Source of the DNA: Prorocentrum cordatum
Lineage: Eukaryota; Sar; Dinophyceae; Prorocentrales; Prorocentraceae
Reading direction: 5' to 3'
Assembly (NCBI GenBank): GCA_963575745.1
Contig: CAUYUJ010001386.1
Span: forward strand, 37,829 to 101,828
Length of the DNA: 64,000 nucleotides
Shown here: positions 50,116-61,417 of the stretch, one piece after another
How the letters are laid out: each line of letters begins with the position of its first letter
Numbering within the stretch: the stretch's first letter is position 1
The notes under the pieces: generated by a model
Databases searched by the model: none
What the model saw: the letters and a program-made list of their open reading frames with translations, nothing else
Told to the model about the DNA's origin: nothing
Made by a program: the position numbers and the translations under genes

Positions 50116-50344
50116 TAGCCACAGTGATGCAGTCGAGCCTGGGCAGCAGCGATCTGGAAGCGGCCTCGCTGCCCTCCAGCCTGCCCATGCTGCGGCGAGC
50201 CGGCGCGGCCTTGTGCCAGCACCGGGCGGGCCGCCCCAGCTGCCCCGGGGGCCGAATGGCTGCGCGCGGAGCCGCCCCGCTCCTCCCGGCCCAGCCCCCC
50301 TCGCGTCGCGAGGTCACGACGGGAGGCCTTCGGCTCGAGCTGAC

Positions 50345-50635
50345 TTCTCCTCCTCCTCCTCCTCCTCCTCCTCCTCCTCCTCATAATCCTCCTCATAATC
50401 CTCCTCCTCCTCCTCCTCCTCCTCCTCCTCCTCCTCCTCCTCCTCCTCCTCCTCCTCCTCCTCCTCCTCCTCCATCTCCTCCCCCTCCGCCTCCTCCTCC
50501 TCCTCCTCCTGATCCTCATCCTCCTAATCCTCCTCGTCGTCCTCCTCGTCGTCCTCCTCCTCCGCCTCCTCCTCATAATCCTCCTCCTCGTCGTCGTCGT
50601 CGTCCTCCTCCTCCTCCTCCTCCTTCTCCTCCCTG
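50345..50635. repeat. CCT microsatellite, about 290 bp
   Basis: CCT with CATAAT, CGT and GAT interruptions. Poly-Pro, poly-Ser and poly-Arg frames are artefacts. Confidence 0.95.
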
Positions 50636-50812
50636 CCCCCACCCCCCCTCAGGAGAGCTCCGTGTCGCAACTTCTCGAACCTCCTGCTCCCCGCCGCCGA
50701 TGTCGTGCGTGGCCGGCCTGCCGCGCCGCCCGCCTCGGAGCGCCCCGTCCCTCGGTTGGCGTGGCGTCCCGCGCCGTCTTCGGCGGCCCCGGGGCCCAGA
50801 GGGCAGGACCTC

Positions 50813-50985
50813 GGGGGTGGACAGAGCCCCCGACAGTGACGCGTCGATTAGTGAATTGTCCGTTTTCAGTTCTCGAGAGGGCGCCGTGTCCGTTATTTTC
50901 CAGGCTTGCGCCCGCCCGGTTTGGGCCTCAGGTCGTTTTCACTAAACCACGTTTTACTAGTGGGGGGTCTGTCCATCCCCGAGGA
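50813..50985. mobile_element. Dispersed inverted-repeat element, reverse copy of 35878-36025
   Basis: CGACAGTGACGCGTCGATTAG, CTCGAGAGGGCGCCGTG and CAGGCTTGCGCCCGCC correspond, reversed, to 35878. 50636-50812 is unassigned. Confidence 0.55.
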
Positions 50986-51085
50986 CCCTCTGCAGTGGAG
51001 GCCGGTCCACGAGCGGCCACCTCTGGCCCTCAGAGCTCGTCAGCCTAAGGATAATTACAAGAAGCAGGACAACCTGCACGGACAG

Positions 51086-51235
51086 AACCTTTTGGCGCTC
51101 CGCGCAGACTTCTTGGATCGGCGCTGGACCCCCCTCCGTGGCGCGAGGAGCGCGCCGGGGGCGGCGCCGAAGGCGCCGCCGTGTGGGCCCCAGCGCAGAC
51201 CCAAGGAATCCGCGCGGAGCGCCAAAAGTTTATGT
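51086..51235. mobile_element. Palindromic MITE family C copy
   Basis: TTTTGGCGCTCCGCGCAG arm and CTCCGCG-type reverse arm ending GCGCGGAGCGCCAAAA. GCAGTGGAGGCCGGTCCAC occurs on both sides (50991 and 51263), hinting at a larger inserted unit of about 270 bp. Confidence 0.75.
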
Positions 51236-51261
51236 TTATTGATTGAGGCACCTCGTCCTTG

Positions 51262-51440
51262 CAGTGGAGGCCGGTCCACAAGAGATCTTCTCAGAGAAAT
51301 CCAACCCCGAGACTCCAGGACGTCCACTGACGCTTGGTGCGGGAAGGTCGCGCTTTCCACAGCAGAGCCATCGAAACCCAGGAAACCCAGGGCACCCTGG
51401 AGGCAAGCAGGGCGTTTCTTGGCATGGGTCTCCACTGTAA
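51262..51440. repeat. Dispersed repeat, copy of 24425-24605
   Basis: CATCGAAACCCAGGAAACCC, GGCACCCTGGAGGCAAGCAG and TTTCTTGGCATGGGTCTCC shared. 51441-51738 is spacer. Confidence 0.6.
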
Positions 51441-51738
51441 GGACACCTCTCAATCGGGACACCTTCTCTCCGCGCTGCCTCCGCCCAGTGGAAGGCCCAA
51501 GCAAGATTGTGAAGCGCTCGAGCACCTCCACCCTCGATCCTCGGGCCAAGAATGGCCCCGCTTGTTCCTCATGGCGATCCTCCTGCTCCGCCTCCTCGCC
51601 TTCCTTTGCGGGCAATTTCTGTATCCGTATCCAGAGCGTTTTGAAGTTTCGGGTTCTCTTCTCCGGAAACATGAGGCGCACTGGACATATGGATTACACA
51701 CTGGCCCAACAAATGCTCGATATTTCTCGAGGAGAGAG

Positions 51739-51896
51739 CGTGTTCCACCGCCACTTTACTGTGGAAAATTGCCAACCTTTTCGTCCGGAGCCCGGGGGTC
51801 GCCCCCCCCCCCCCTCCGCGTGTTCCACCGCCACTTTACTGTGGAAAATTGCCAACCTTTTCGTCCGGAGCCCGGGGTCGCCCCCCCCCCCCCCTT
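51739..51896. repeat. 80-bp tandem duplication
   Basis: Two copies starting CGTGTTCCACCGCCACTTTA (51739, 51819), each ending in a C homopolymer. Confidence 0.85.
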
Positions 51897-52079
51897 TCCG
51901 AAAATCCCCCCCCCCCTCCCTAACCCCTCCCCCCCTCCCCCCCCCCCCCCCCCTCACCCTGGCAAAACCCCCCATCCCCTAACCCCCCCCCCCCCCCGCC
52001 CCCTCCCCCTCGAACAAGACAGGAGAGGGGCGGCGGGAGGCAACTACCTGCTCGCGAGAGAGCCTCCCTCCGCCTCGGG

Positions 52080-53050
52080 ATCCGGGACAAACCGGGGGGG
52101 GTCACTACCGGTTCGAACCCCCCCCCCTTCGAAAACCGGAGGGAGGGTCACTACCGGTTCGAATCCCTCCCCACCTCGCCCCACTCACCGCCAGCAAACG
52201 ACTCCTGGTCCCTACCACCGTCCGCATCACATCCCCCACTGTTGTTCCCAGCGCCACTGTCCTCACCACCACTGTCCCCACTGGTTCCACCACCGTCCCT
52301 ACTGTCCCCACCAGTGCCCCCACCACTGTCGCACTGTCCCCACTGTTCCCACCACTGTTCCCACCACTGTTCCCCACACGGTTCCACTCTCCTCACTGTC
52401 TTCACGGACCCAACCACTGCCCGACTATCCCCCCCACTGTCCCCACTGTCCCACTGACTCCTCCGCTGTCCCACTGAGCTGTCCCACTGTTCCCACCACT
52501 GTCCCCACTGTCCCCACCACTGTCCCCACTGTACCTCTGTCCCATTGTCCCACCGCCGTCGTCGCCACCGCCTTCACCACTGTCCCCACCACCATTGTAC
52601 TCTCCACTGTCCCACTGTTTCTACCTCATTCCCACTGTCCCCACGCCACTGTCCCCACCACCACCGTCCCCACCACTGTCCACTGTCCCCCCCTGTTCCC
52701 ACCATTGTCCCCACCACTGTCCCCACCACTACCGTCCCCACCACTGTCCCACTGTCCCACTGTCCCCACCACTGTCCCGCTATCCCCTCACCACTGTCCC
52801 CACCAACACCGTCCCCACCACTGTCCGCACCCCACTCGGTTTTCGAGGGGGGGGGGGGGGGCTCGAACCCGTGACCCCTCCCGGTTTTCGAAAGGGAAAG
52901 GGGGGGGGGGTCGAACCGGTAGTGACCCCGCCCTCCTTTTCATGATGAACTGGGGGGGGGGGAGGGGTTCGAACCGGTAGTGACCCCCCCCGGTTTTCCG
53001 GAAGGGAGGGGGGGGGAGGGGTTCGAACCGGTAGTGACCCCCCCCGTTTT
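52080..53050. repeat. CCACTGTCCC minisatellite flanked by inverted GGTTCGAACC repeats
   Basis: 52200-52830 is loose 9-13-bp CCACTGTCCC units. At 52090-52165 two copies of GGGTCACTACCGGTTCGAA, and at 52900-53045 three reverse copies (GGTTCGAACCGGTAGTGACC). The flanks thus face each other across the minisatellite. The GGTTCGAA word resembles a tRNA B box, but no tRNA fold is present. 51897-52079 is C-homopolymer-rich. Confidence 0.8.
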
Positions 53051-53141
53051 CCGCCAGCAGCGGTAGAACCCGCTCTTTCCGATATCCTGTGCGCCTCGGC
53101 CTTGCGGCGCCCCTTCCAAGAAAGTCCAAGACGCCCTGGAT

Positions 53142-53312
53142 ATGGATAGAAGAATTGCCCGCATCATTCGCCCTCGCCAGCTGCTGCTTCCCATGGCAAC
53201 CGCTGCCGCACTCGCAGCGCAATTGGCCCTCGGCGACGTGCGACTGCAGGCCGACGGCCAGGGCACGCTCACGGAAAAAAACTTCACGGTGGATTTCCCC
53301 CTGGACCTAGTC
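53142..53312 (+). CDS. Possible first exon with a signal-anchor-like N-terminus
   Basis: ATG at 53142 gives a basic start (MDRRIARIIRPRQ) followed by a hydrophobic run (LLLPMATAAALAAQLALG) and a polar stretch (EKNFTVDFPLDL). This looks like a signal peptide or membrane anchor. The frame runs straight into the MITE end at 53313, so the remainder is missing, spliced or destroyed by the insertion. Family unknown. Confidence 0.3.
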
Positions 53313-53363
53313 TTAGGTTGGGCATGTCCCCCTACAGGCGGACTTTGGAGGAAGAGTTGTTTC

Positions 53364-53539
53364 CATTATTAATACTAGTACTATCATTATCATTGTTCTT
53401 AGTAGGATTCTTGGTATACGTATGACTAGTATTATTCTTCTGATTCTTGTATTATGATTAATAATAATACGTATTATGTTTATTAGTATTAGTAGTATTA
53501 GTATTGTTATTATTACTATTATTATTATTATTCTATTAT

Positions 53540-53621
<82 letters not shown>

Positions 53622-53649
53622 CGTAGTAGTAGTAGTCGTCGTAGTAGTC

Positions 53650-53724
<75 letters not shown>

Positions 53725-53737
53725 ACGTAGTAGGATC

Positions 53738-53804
<67 letters not shown>

Positions 53805-53831
53805 CAGTAGTAGTAGTAGTAGAAGTAGTAT

Positions 53832-53923
<92 letters not shown>

Positions 53924-53930
53924 CCAAAAC
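53364..53930. repeat. TAG/AGT triplet expansion
   Basis: Starts with mixed TTA/TAT/TAG triplets and becomes long TAG runs broken by CGTAG. Frames read poly-Leu, poly-Tyr or poly-Thr on the minus strand; not coding. Confidence 0.95.
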
Positions 53931-54006
53931 TATTCTTACGTGTCTATATATATAACACAACATACTCAATAATGTCAAACATAGTCGAAACATCGTCTAC
54001 GATGCA

Positions 54007-55163
54007 GTGTACCTCCTACGTGGTGTAGACGGGATGGCCCCCGCCGTGGCAGAACACTGCGAACGCTCCTCCTTCGATGAAGACACCTGCAGCGGCGACC
54101 CCACCTTCTACGACTGTGTCGGCGAGGATCTGGACGTCGCCTCGGCCACCGACGACACCAGCGACGTCGAGGCCGACTACCCTCACGAATGTTTTGACCC
54201 ACTTCTTGGAGGCGGAGGACGGGGCGGGCTGCGAGCTCAGCGGGGGCGGGGTGCCCTGGCTGAAGATTTCCAGCTCCAACTTTCCCAACTGCGGGCTTCA
54301 GTTCGCGACCTGGCAGCCCAGGTTCGAGGGGGGAAGCCTGAACCTACCACTCCAACTAGACGTCGACGCAGAGAGCCCCTAGTGTTGACGAAGCTGCGCC
54401 GCCTCATCAGGAAGGTGGACCGGCAGGGCTACACTCCCACGGCGAAGGAAGTGACGGACACGCTGCTCTCGCTGATCGGCGACCCTCCTCCTTCGACTAA
54501 TACCACCACAGCTGGCGCCAGTCCACCGACTCCGACGCCTCAGCCCGCGCAGCGCTACCAGAAGCTGGCGCCCAGCACATGGGGTGCAGCGCGAGTCTGG
54601 CCAACCAATGCCATGAAGGATCGCACGTCTGATCCGACCAAGCCACCGGCAGTATCCGGCACAAGCTTCGGGAGGACGATACCAACGCCGCCTACTACAA
54701 GCGCGTCCTGGCGGCCACCACGGCCGCCGCTGGCCGCATGGTATACCGCCCTTCGGGGAATTCGTCGCTCGGCATCCTCGCGGAGGGCGTCGTGGCGGCC
54801 GACGTCCAACCTCGCTGGCTCTTGCAGCGCACCAACCCTGCCTCGTCACAGGAGGAGGTGAGCGAATGGGCCACGCGCCGAGGCTTCAAGAACGTCTCCC
54901 ACATAGTCCGCGCTGGGGCTCGCCTATGGTTTCGCGGCGACCTGGCCGCCATCGCCAACGACCAAGTGCTTTCCTTCTCCTCGGGGGTCCTGGTCAGCCT
55001 CGCGCCACCCCGACGAGGACAAGCAAGGCCCACGCCTACGATAGCTCCGACGACGGCCTGGGGCACCCCTAGCCCAGCCAGACCGTTCCCACAAGCGCCC
55101 CCTCCCACCGGCGGCGCCGGAAGAGCAGGAGGACGAGGAAATTGCCAACAACGACGGCTCTGA
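54007..55163 (+). pseudogene. Second LINE, N-terminal segment (frameshifted)
   Basis: Two overlapping open frames (54007-54861 and 54738-55163) that read continuously as one protein if shifted near 54740. The first has an acidic start (SFDEDTCSGDPTFYDCVGED), a helix LQLSQLRASVRDLAAQVRGG, and VLTKLRRLIRKVDRQGYTPT; the second has GILAEGVVAADVQPRWLLQR and EEVSEWATRRGFKNVSHIVR. No domain recognised; it is linked to the downstream reverse transcriptase by strand and spacing. Confidence 0.5.
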
Positions 55164-55185
55164 CGAGCAGGGCAAACGCAAGAAG

Positions 55186-55866
55186 GTGGCCACAGGACGA
55201 GCAGTAGCTGCTGCGGCCCCTGCGGCCCCTGCCCCATGTCCATGGGGGCCTTACTTCACGGCCAAGGAGTGCGGCGGCAAAGGAAACTGCTTCTACTGCT
55301 GCACTGGCTACTTCAAGCACACGTCCAAGGCTCACGCCAAGCCGCTCGCCGACGCCGACCTCGCCCCAGGTGGTCGACTCCAGGCGCAGATGCGACAGGC
55401 GGTGGCGTCCGAGCTCCCAGAGCAGAAACGTCCCGAGGCCGCGGCCCAAGGCGCCGCCGGGACCTGGACCACCTCCAAGGCAATTGAAACGGCAGCCAAG
55501 GTCCTCAAGACGAATTTCGCTGTCTGGAAGAAGACTACGTCAGGCTGGGGGCCGTTCGCAGCACCTACGTCGATCACGACAACATGCAGGGCATGGCTCG
55601 CGCTCGTCGACGGCCGCTACCAGCTCCTCACGAATGCGACCCCCCTGCCGCCACCCACAGAAGAAGAGTGGAAGACGTCCTCTCGCCCATGCCCCCACCA
55701 CTTCACCAGCGGGGGGAAGGCCAAATCAGCGTCATCACGTGGTCTCTGCAGCTTGCTCAACTTGGAGACGCCATCGGTGACCTCGCCAAATGCTACTCGG
55801 ACTCAGCAGCCAAGACGCCTCTCAAGCCGAGGGGCGCGCAGCATCCTGACCCTACAGACGTCGTAA
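55186..55866 (+). pseudogene. Second LINE, OTU-like segment
   Basis: KECGGKGNCFYCCTGYF resembles the OTU catalytic block (D-G-N-C-L/F-F/Y), with Lys in place of the Asp. About 100 residues later, TTCRAWLALVDGRYQLLTNA resembles the OTU C-terminal strand, with Arg where the catalytic His is expected. So the fold may be kept while catalytic residues are altered. Compare the intact OTU at 9534-10604. The last third of the frame is probably out of register. Confidence 0.5.
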
Positions 55867-55869
55867 AAA

Positions 55870-56739
55870 GCCCCCTCCCAGGCGGGCGCCGCCGACATGC
55901 GACAACTCCCCAGCATCGCGGGCGATCCCGACGACGCCGTGACCCCACCGGTGGCACCCACGTGCCCCCGCTACGACGCCTACACCTACTGGCGCTGCGA
56001 ATGTGGCTGGAAGCCCAACATCCTGAACAAGACGGTCAACGAGATGCGCAACGAGGCCCGCGTCCATTAGCGCTACTGCCAAGGACAGGACCTTCCCAAA
56101 GAGCCTTTGGAAGCTCGACGCGCTCGTTCGGGAGTCGGAGGCTCTGCGACCGACGCCATGAATGAAGGAAAACGCTTCGCAGCTTGGCAACGATCTACCA
56201 CTTGGAAGAAGGAGCTGGCCCAGCAGGCCCGGGGCGTCATCTGCGACCCCGGCGAGGCCTCCGCGTGCACGACCCAGCTCTCGCGCATGAAGACCACCAA
56301 CTACACCTGTTCTCGCTGCGGCAGGAGCCTCCCGCTCGCCTGCTTCAAGAACACGGTGTGCAAGAAGCGCCCTGACGGCATGGCCCAACGAGCAGCTCTC
56401 CGCACCCTCCTCGGGCAGGCCAGGGCCGACAGCTCCCTCGAGGAAGCCTACGGGAAGTCGCGCGGACGTGCGGCTGAACGGGAAGCAGAACCTGGCCACT
56501 ACGAGAAACAGTGCCTGCTCTACGGCCGCCAGACTTACATCACCAGGATGTCTCGCCAGAGCCACGCCGACGCGTCCGCCGACGGCCTGCCGCTGCTGCC
56601 TCCAGCAGCTGACGGGGCCCGCTCCAAGGGGGAGGCAATGCCCCATCGAGGGACGATATCCAGGAACGCATCTGCCTCTCCGACGTGCCAGCCCACGGCA
56701 ACGAAACGAATTCGAATCAATGCTTCAGATGCTCATTAA
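55870..56739 (+). pseudogene. Second LINE, Cys-rich zinc-binding segment
   Basis: Contains CPRYDAYTYWRCECGWKPN and, after one in-frame stop (56068), YTCSRCGRSLPLACFKNTVC. These look like paired zinc ribbons between the OTU-like and endonuclease parts. Open from 56107 to the TAA at 56737. Confidence 0.4.
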
Positions 56740-57084
56740 AATTCTCAGCAGACGCTCACGCCTCAACGGCGGCCTCTCAATTTACCGCTGATGATCCACA
56801 TGGTAAGCGGCTGCGGACGCAGTTTTCTCCAGGGCACGGTGGAACTCTGGCTTCATTTTCTTCGCCACCAACACCTACGGCAGGCCTCTTCTGGGAATGA
56901 TGGCGTTTCTTCCAGCTTCATTGCGCCCTCGTCACTTTCGGCAAGGTCCCCACAGCATGTCCCTTCTGGGACTGGGAGTTCCCATGCTACGCACGACGGC
57001 CCGCGGGTCAAACGACCGCGGCACGACCCCGCCGGCGGCGACGACGCTGGTGGCGACGCCGACCAACCCATGGAATCGGACACC

Positions 57085-57865
57085 ATGCCCGACGCACTGC
57101 AACTCCAAGTTTGCACTATCAACGTCACTAGGCTCACCAAGGCCCGCCTGACCACCATCCTGTCCTCTCGAGACACGATGGCAGCTGGCATTGTGTGCCT
57201 GCAGGAGATTCGCCAGCGGGAGCTTCGCCCCAGGTGGGTCCTCCGCCTCGCCACGAGCCGCGGTTGGAGCATCGCCTGCTCCGACCCCCCCCCCTGCCGC
57301 CAGGGGCGCCACCGCCGCTGTGCGCCAAAAAGGGTGCGCCATACTCTGGCGACGCTCGCTGGGCCGTGTCCACGTAGTTCGGGACGCAATGCTCGGGCAC
57401 AGGATGGTGGGTATTCGTATGGCACACGCTACTGTCCTCTCGACCTACGGCCCCGCCGAGCTCGACCGTGACTGGTTCCACCGGAGTTTCACCTTCTTTC
57501 GCGCACTCGGCCACCTCGGCCACCCAATCTTCGTTGTTGGGGACCTGAACTGGCGCCCCACCTACGCAAGGGGTCATCGGACACGGCTGGCGCCTCGACA
57601 CCACCGCCGACGGCTCACCATCAACCACGACCACGGCGAATACCTGCCCGACGCGCCCCCTGTTCTGGGGAAGCCCCGACGCCAGGCCACCACTGCACAC
57701 CAACACCACGCTCTTGGCTGGCATTCCACGCCACGGCCTCGTCAGCTACACGCTCACCGCCCCGTGCACGGAACAAACCGGCCACCGCCTCCGACGGGCC
57801 GCTACCTGCGCCCCAGCCCGCGACGCTCCTCCGGAAGAGAGAGCCCTCATGCAGGAACTGGTTGA
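57085..57865 (+). pseudogene. Second LINE, endonuclease segment (frameshifted)
   Basis: EEP-type motifs in two frames: LQLQVCTINVTRL and GIVCLQEIRQRELR (frame of 56791-57471), then GCAILWRRSLGRVHVV, TVLSTYGPAELDRDWFHRSF and PIFVVGDLNWRPTYA (frame of 57191-57865). The shift lies near 57290, in a C run. The end of the domain is not intact. Confidence 0.65.
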
Positions 57866-59356
57866 CTTGGAATTTGGTCCTCCCCTGATTTCCGACGACG
57901 ACGACGACATCAGCCCGCCGCTCACGGACCGATGGGACTACTGGCGCCAACGTGCCGAACAGGCGATGCTAGTGGCAGTCGACCGTGGCTGCACGCAGCT
58001 CGACCAACTGGCCGAACGGCCCGAGGGCTCCAAGCCCACGACTCGACGCACCTCGCACTCACCGGCACACCGACTGGACCAGCAGAGAGCCCTCCGACGC
58101 CTGCTACGCCTCCACAGGGCCCTCGCAGAACACCTGCGCCAGGGAGACCGAAGCGACGACTACCTCACGCCGAGGCACCACCGCTCGGTAGCCCAAGCGG
58201 CCCTCGACGGCATCCTCAACGCGCAAGCCTGCGGCATCCCATGCTACTCCGACGCCCTCCACTGGATCTCCCAGGCGACCTCGGCGGAGAAAGCCCGTCT
58301 CCAGGATGGGGCGAACCGCCAATGGAGACAGAGATTCGCCACCTGGAGCAACGACCTCTGGTCCTACACGACTCCCATGTTCAAGGCCACGCCGCCGACG
58401 CCCGCCATGAACGTCCACGACATGCGCCAGCAGTTGCATGACCAGCGGTGCCCCGACAACTGCGACGGCGACGCGCACCACAAACGCTGGAAGACCTATG
58501 CCGCGGACACCGTCTTCCCGAAATCCGACAAGGCCTCCGGCTGGACACCCACTTGGGACCAGTTCCGGGGAGCCATCCAACGCGCCAGGGTTGCCCTGGG
58601 CTTGACGGCTGGAACTGTAAGGAGCTCCGCGCTCTGGCCCACTGGTTCCCGGCCATCGTCCGCGAGCTGTTCGACCTCTGGACTGTCACGTCCACAGCAG
58701 CTGTCCAAGCCAAGGGCCACCTCCCGCCCGACCTCCTCTCCAGGGCCTTCCCCTGGAAGGTAGCAGGGGTGCCCGAGGGGAAAAGCGACGCCCGGCCGAT
58801 CTCGGTCGGTTCGGTACTCCTCAGAGTCTGGCTCAGGTCCCCGTCCCAAGCCGTGCCTGAGCCGCCAGACAATCAGCGCGCCAACCGCTCTGGTACCAGC
58901 GTCACCCACGCCATAGCCGCCTGGCTATCCGACTGCGCGGACTCCTCCGACGGAGGGGGAAATATACCTGTCACGGGCCTTCGACAACATCGGTCACGAG
59001 CTATCCCAAGAAGGCCTCATCCAGAGCGGCCTGCCAGACCTCGTGGTCTACACCTGCCCACCCACAGCGGGGACGCCATGGCCCCAGCCACGATGGTGGC
59101 TTGCCTCGCCCCTTGGCAGCCCCTATCCTCTGGCCACGCCTTCATGGACGATCGCGCGATTGTCTCCACCTCGCCGGACGCGCTGGCCATCGACATTGCA
59201 GATACTCAGAGCTTCGACCGACGAGTGGGCTTTGTGGAAAACATCGGCAAACGACAACAGTGGTCCGACCAAGACGTCGTTCCACGACGCATCGAGCACC
59301 TCGGAGTGCACGCAACACCGACCGACTCCAGCTTCGGCATCATTCCACGCCAGTAG
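57850..59356 (+). pseudogene. Second LINE, reverse transcriptase segment (frameshifted, 3' truncated)
   Basis: A linker region (frame 57714-58763) leads into fingers and palm: GLDGWNCKELRALAHWFPAI and GKSDARPISVGSVLLRVWL; motif A YLSRAFDNIGHELSQEGL in another frame at about 58966; motif B GDAMAPATMVACLAPWQP; motif C HAFMDDRAIVSTSPD at about 59137-59180. At least three frame changes are needed. The thumb is short, and no RNase H or Cys motif follows before the frame ends at 59356, so the 3' end is lost. 59357-59540 has a CT tract. Confidence 0.75.
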
Positions 59357-59734
59357 GCATTACGAGATTGGCTAGTGGAAAGGAAGACATGCTTACTCAT
59401 GCTACCCCGCTACCTTCTTCTAGAAGACGGCGTTTTGGCAACAGGAGTGTAGACTAACATCTTCTTAAGTTTGGATCTACCCCACACGCCAGGGTGTTCC
59501 ATTTCAACTTCTCTCTCTCTATCTCTCTCTCTCTCTCCCATGATCGAAACGTCGTCCCCAGACTATTTGTGGACTAGTCTTGGACATTCCTCCTGCAGAG
59601 GGGCAGACCCGACTTCAACCTATAGCCTGCAAGTGCTGCCCGCCCTCCTCCGCAACCCTTCCTCCCTCCGTGGCGGCAACGTTGGAGGTCTCCAGAGGCA
59701 CGGAGGCCCCCGGAGGCCCCAAACGGGCATCACC

Positions 59735-59865
59735 GGGGGGGCCGCATGCGAACCCTACCCCTACCCCCCCACGATTTCTGAGCTCGGGAGCTCCCAGAAC
59801 GAGGTGAACCCCACCCTCCCCCTCAGAAGTCGTGGGGGGCGGGGGTAGGGTTCGCACGTGGCCCC
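59735..59865. mobile_element. Small inverted-repeat element
   Basis: GGGGGGCCGCATGCGAACCC(TACCCC) and GGGGTAGGGTTCGCACGTGGCCCCC face each other around CTCGGGAGCTCCCAG. Confidence 0.65.
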
Positions 59866-60779
59866 CTGCAGGGCAGCTTCTAATACATAGGATGTTTAAA
59901 GATATACGATCTTAATCCATGATTAAGTTATGAATACATGTATGCATGAACTCATCGTTGTTTTTAATACTAAATCCTTGCATGTTAAATACATGATCCG
60001 CACGCGGAGCAGGTATTCAAAACGGCACTATAATCACACGATTCGCAAACCACCTGGAGAAAGCAGACGCACCGACGTCGCCACTCCCCCACCCTCCCGC
60101 GGGGGTGCGCTGCGACCAGAGCTCCGAGGCGACTCCAGCCGTGGCCGCCTCGAGAAGAGCGCAGCGGTGTCGGCAGCCCTCTCCTCCTCGGCCTTTCCTC
60201 CCTTGGTCTTCGGCGGGCCCCGTGTTTTCCTGGGTGCGATCCTCCTCTGCATCCGCCTTCTGTCCCTTGTCGCCCCCGTCCAGCTTCGCTCGCAGCCAGA
60301 CCTGGCTCTTCCTCGGGGGGGGGCCCTTTGCAACCTGAACCGCTGTCTGCGTGCCCCGCGGACTGGTGAAGGCCCCCGGATACCAATGGCCAAAAACCAG
60401 TTCTGTTGACGACGCGAGGAATGGGTCCCTGCCCCAATGTTGGAAACCAGGGACCCCCTTGGAACTTGGAACCAACCTTCCGTCATCTTTTGACGACCCC
60501 GAGGACCCGGGGAGGGTTCCCAGAAGCCAGAAGCGAGGACCCAATTTCCCGCAGGACCCCACTCCACTTTGTGGCGACCCCTCTTCCCGCTGACTGACAT
60601 TAGGGCCGTCTCTCCAACCGCATCCCAGTTCTCGTCGTGCAATGTCGCAGCGAGCTGCGCAGCGTTGAGAGTAGCACACAATAATCGATGGCAGAGATTA
60701 CTGAGTTTTCCGCTGGACTGGGAGACAACGCCCGCGGCTCGTGTTATGTTGTTCCCATCGTACTTAAGGACCATCTCCC
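59866..60779. other. No gene seen; A+T-richer patch and a family E relic
   Basis: 59880-60050 is relatively A+T-rich and unique. 60390-60560 retains family E body words (CGAGGACCCGGGGAGGGTTC). No coding sequence supported. Confidence 0.4.
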
Positions 60780-60930
60780 AAAAATAATTTCGAGCACGCA
60801 GAAGAATATCGAAACGGTGTCGAACGAGTATTGCCTCCCAGGGCCCGACGCGTGAAAACCCTCAAGTTTCTTGGCACTCGAAATTCTTTCCGGCAAACAA
60901 GGCTAAAGTAGGTTGGAACATCAGAAGGCT
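60780..60930. repeat. Dispersed repeat shared with 43625-43760
   Basis: Shares AGGGCCCGACGCGTGAAAACC and AAGGCTAAAGTAGGTTGGAA. Confidence 0.6.
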
Positions 60931-61079
60931 CGTGGCCAGCAGCCAGCCCTTGGGCGCAAGCCGCACAGCAGAAAAGAGCAGCACGGAGAGAGAGAGACGG
61001 CCGTGGTGCGCATGGCCTCTCGGGACGGGCGCGTGCTGGCAGGAACATGACTTGAGCAGGGACCGACCGTCCCGGCATT

Positions 61080-61255
61080 CCCATAGTCCTACCACGACAT
61101 GTTCTTAGAACCCCAAAATATTCGAATCACAAAACAATGTTCTTAGAACATTAGCCCGATGTGTTAAAACAAGACAGTCTCAACCAGACATGGTCTAAAA
61201 ACATGTCGGGCAAACCGCAAAAGGTTCTCAGAACATTCTCTGGTAGGCCTGTAGG
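61080..61255. mobile_element. MITE family D copy
   Basis: CCATAGTCCTACCACGACAT and CTGGTAGGCCTGTAGG ends with AATGTTCTTAGAACATTAG inside; partner of 22482-22660. Confidence 0.7.
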
Positions 61256-61417
61256 CGAACCAGGACGCTTCGCCACTGCTTGAATGACAGACGCAAGCGG
61301 ATCCTAAGGGACACGGGCCCGTGGACCCGGGCGCCTTCCCTCCGGACCAGCTGTCCCTCCCGAGCCGTCCTTCGACGGTCCTGGGGCTCCCAGGCCCCCA
61401 GAGGCCGCTGGCCGTAA

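Larger units (their letters stand above)
53313..59618. mobile_element. MITE family G split by a 6-kb nested retroelement (inferred)
   Basis: 53313-53350 is a normal family G left end (TTAGGTTGGGCATGTCCCCC), and 59545-59618 is a normal right end (GTCCCCAGACTATTTGTGGA, then CATTCCTCCTGCAGAGGGGC and AGACCCGACTT). No right end follows the left one within the usual 160-390 bp. Between them lie an A+T triplet expansion and a LINE-like pseudogene, so the larger element probably inserted in the MITE. Two independent partial MITEs are the alternative. Confidence 0.55.

Noticed and set aside
51334-52980. 548-codon plus-strand ORF
   Set aside because: Most of it is C homopolymers and CCACTGTCCC minisatellite; the open frame is compositional.
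52080-53050. tRNA genes suggested by GGTTCGAACC
   Set aside because: No acceptor stem, anticodon arm or A box can be built around the B-box-like word.
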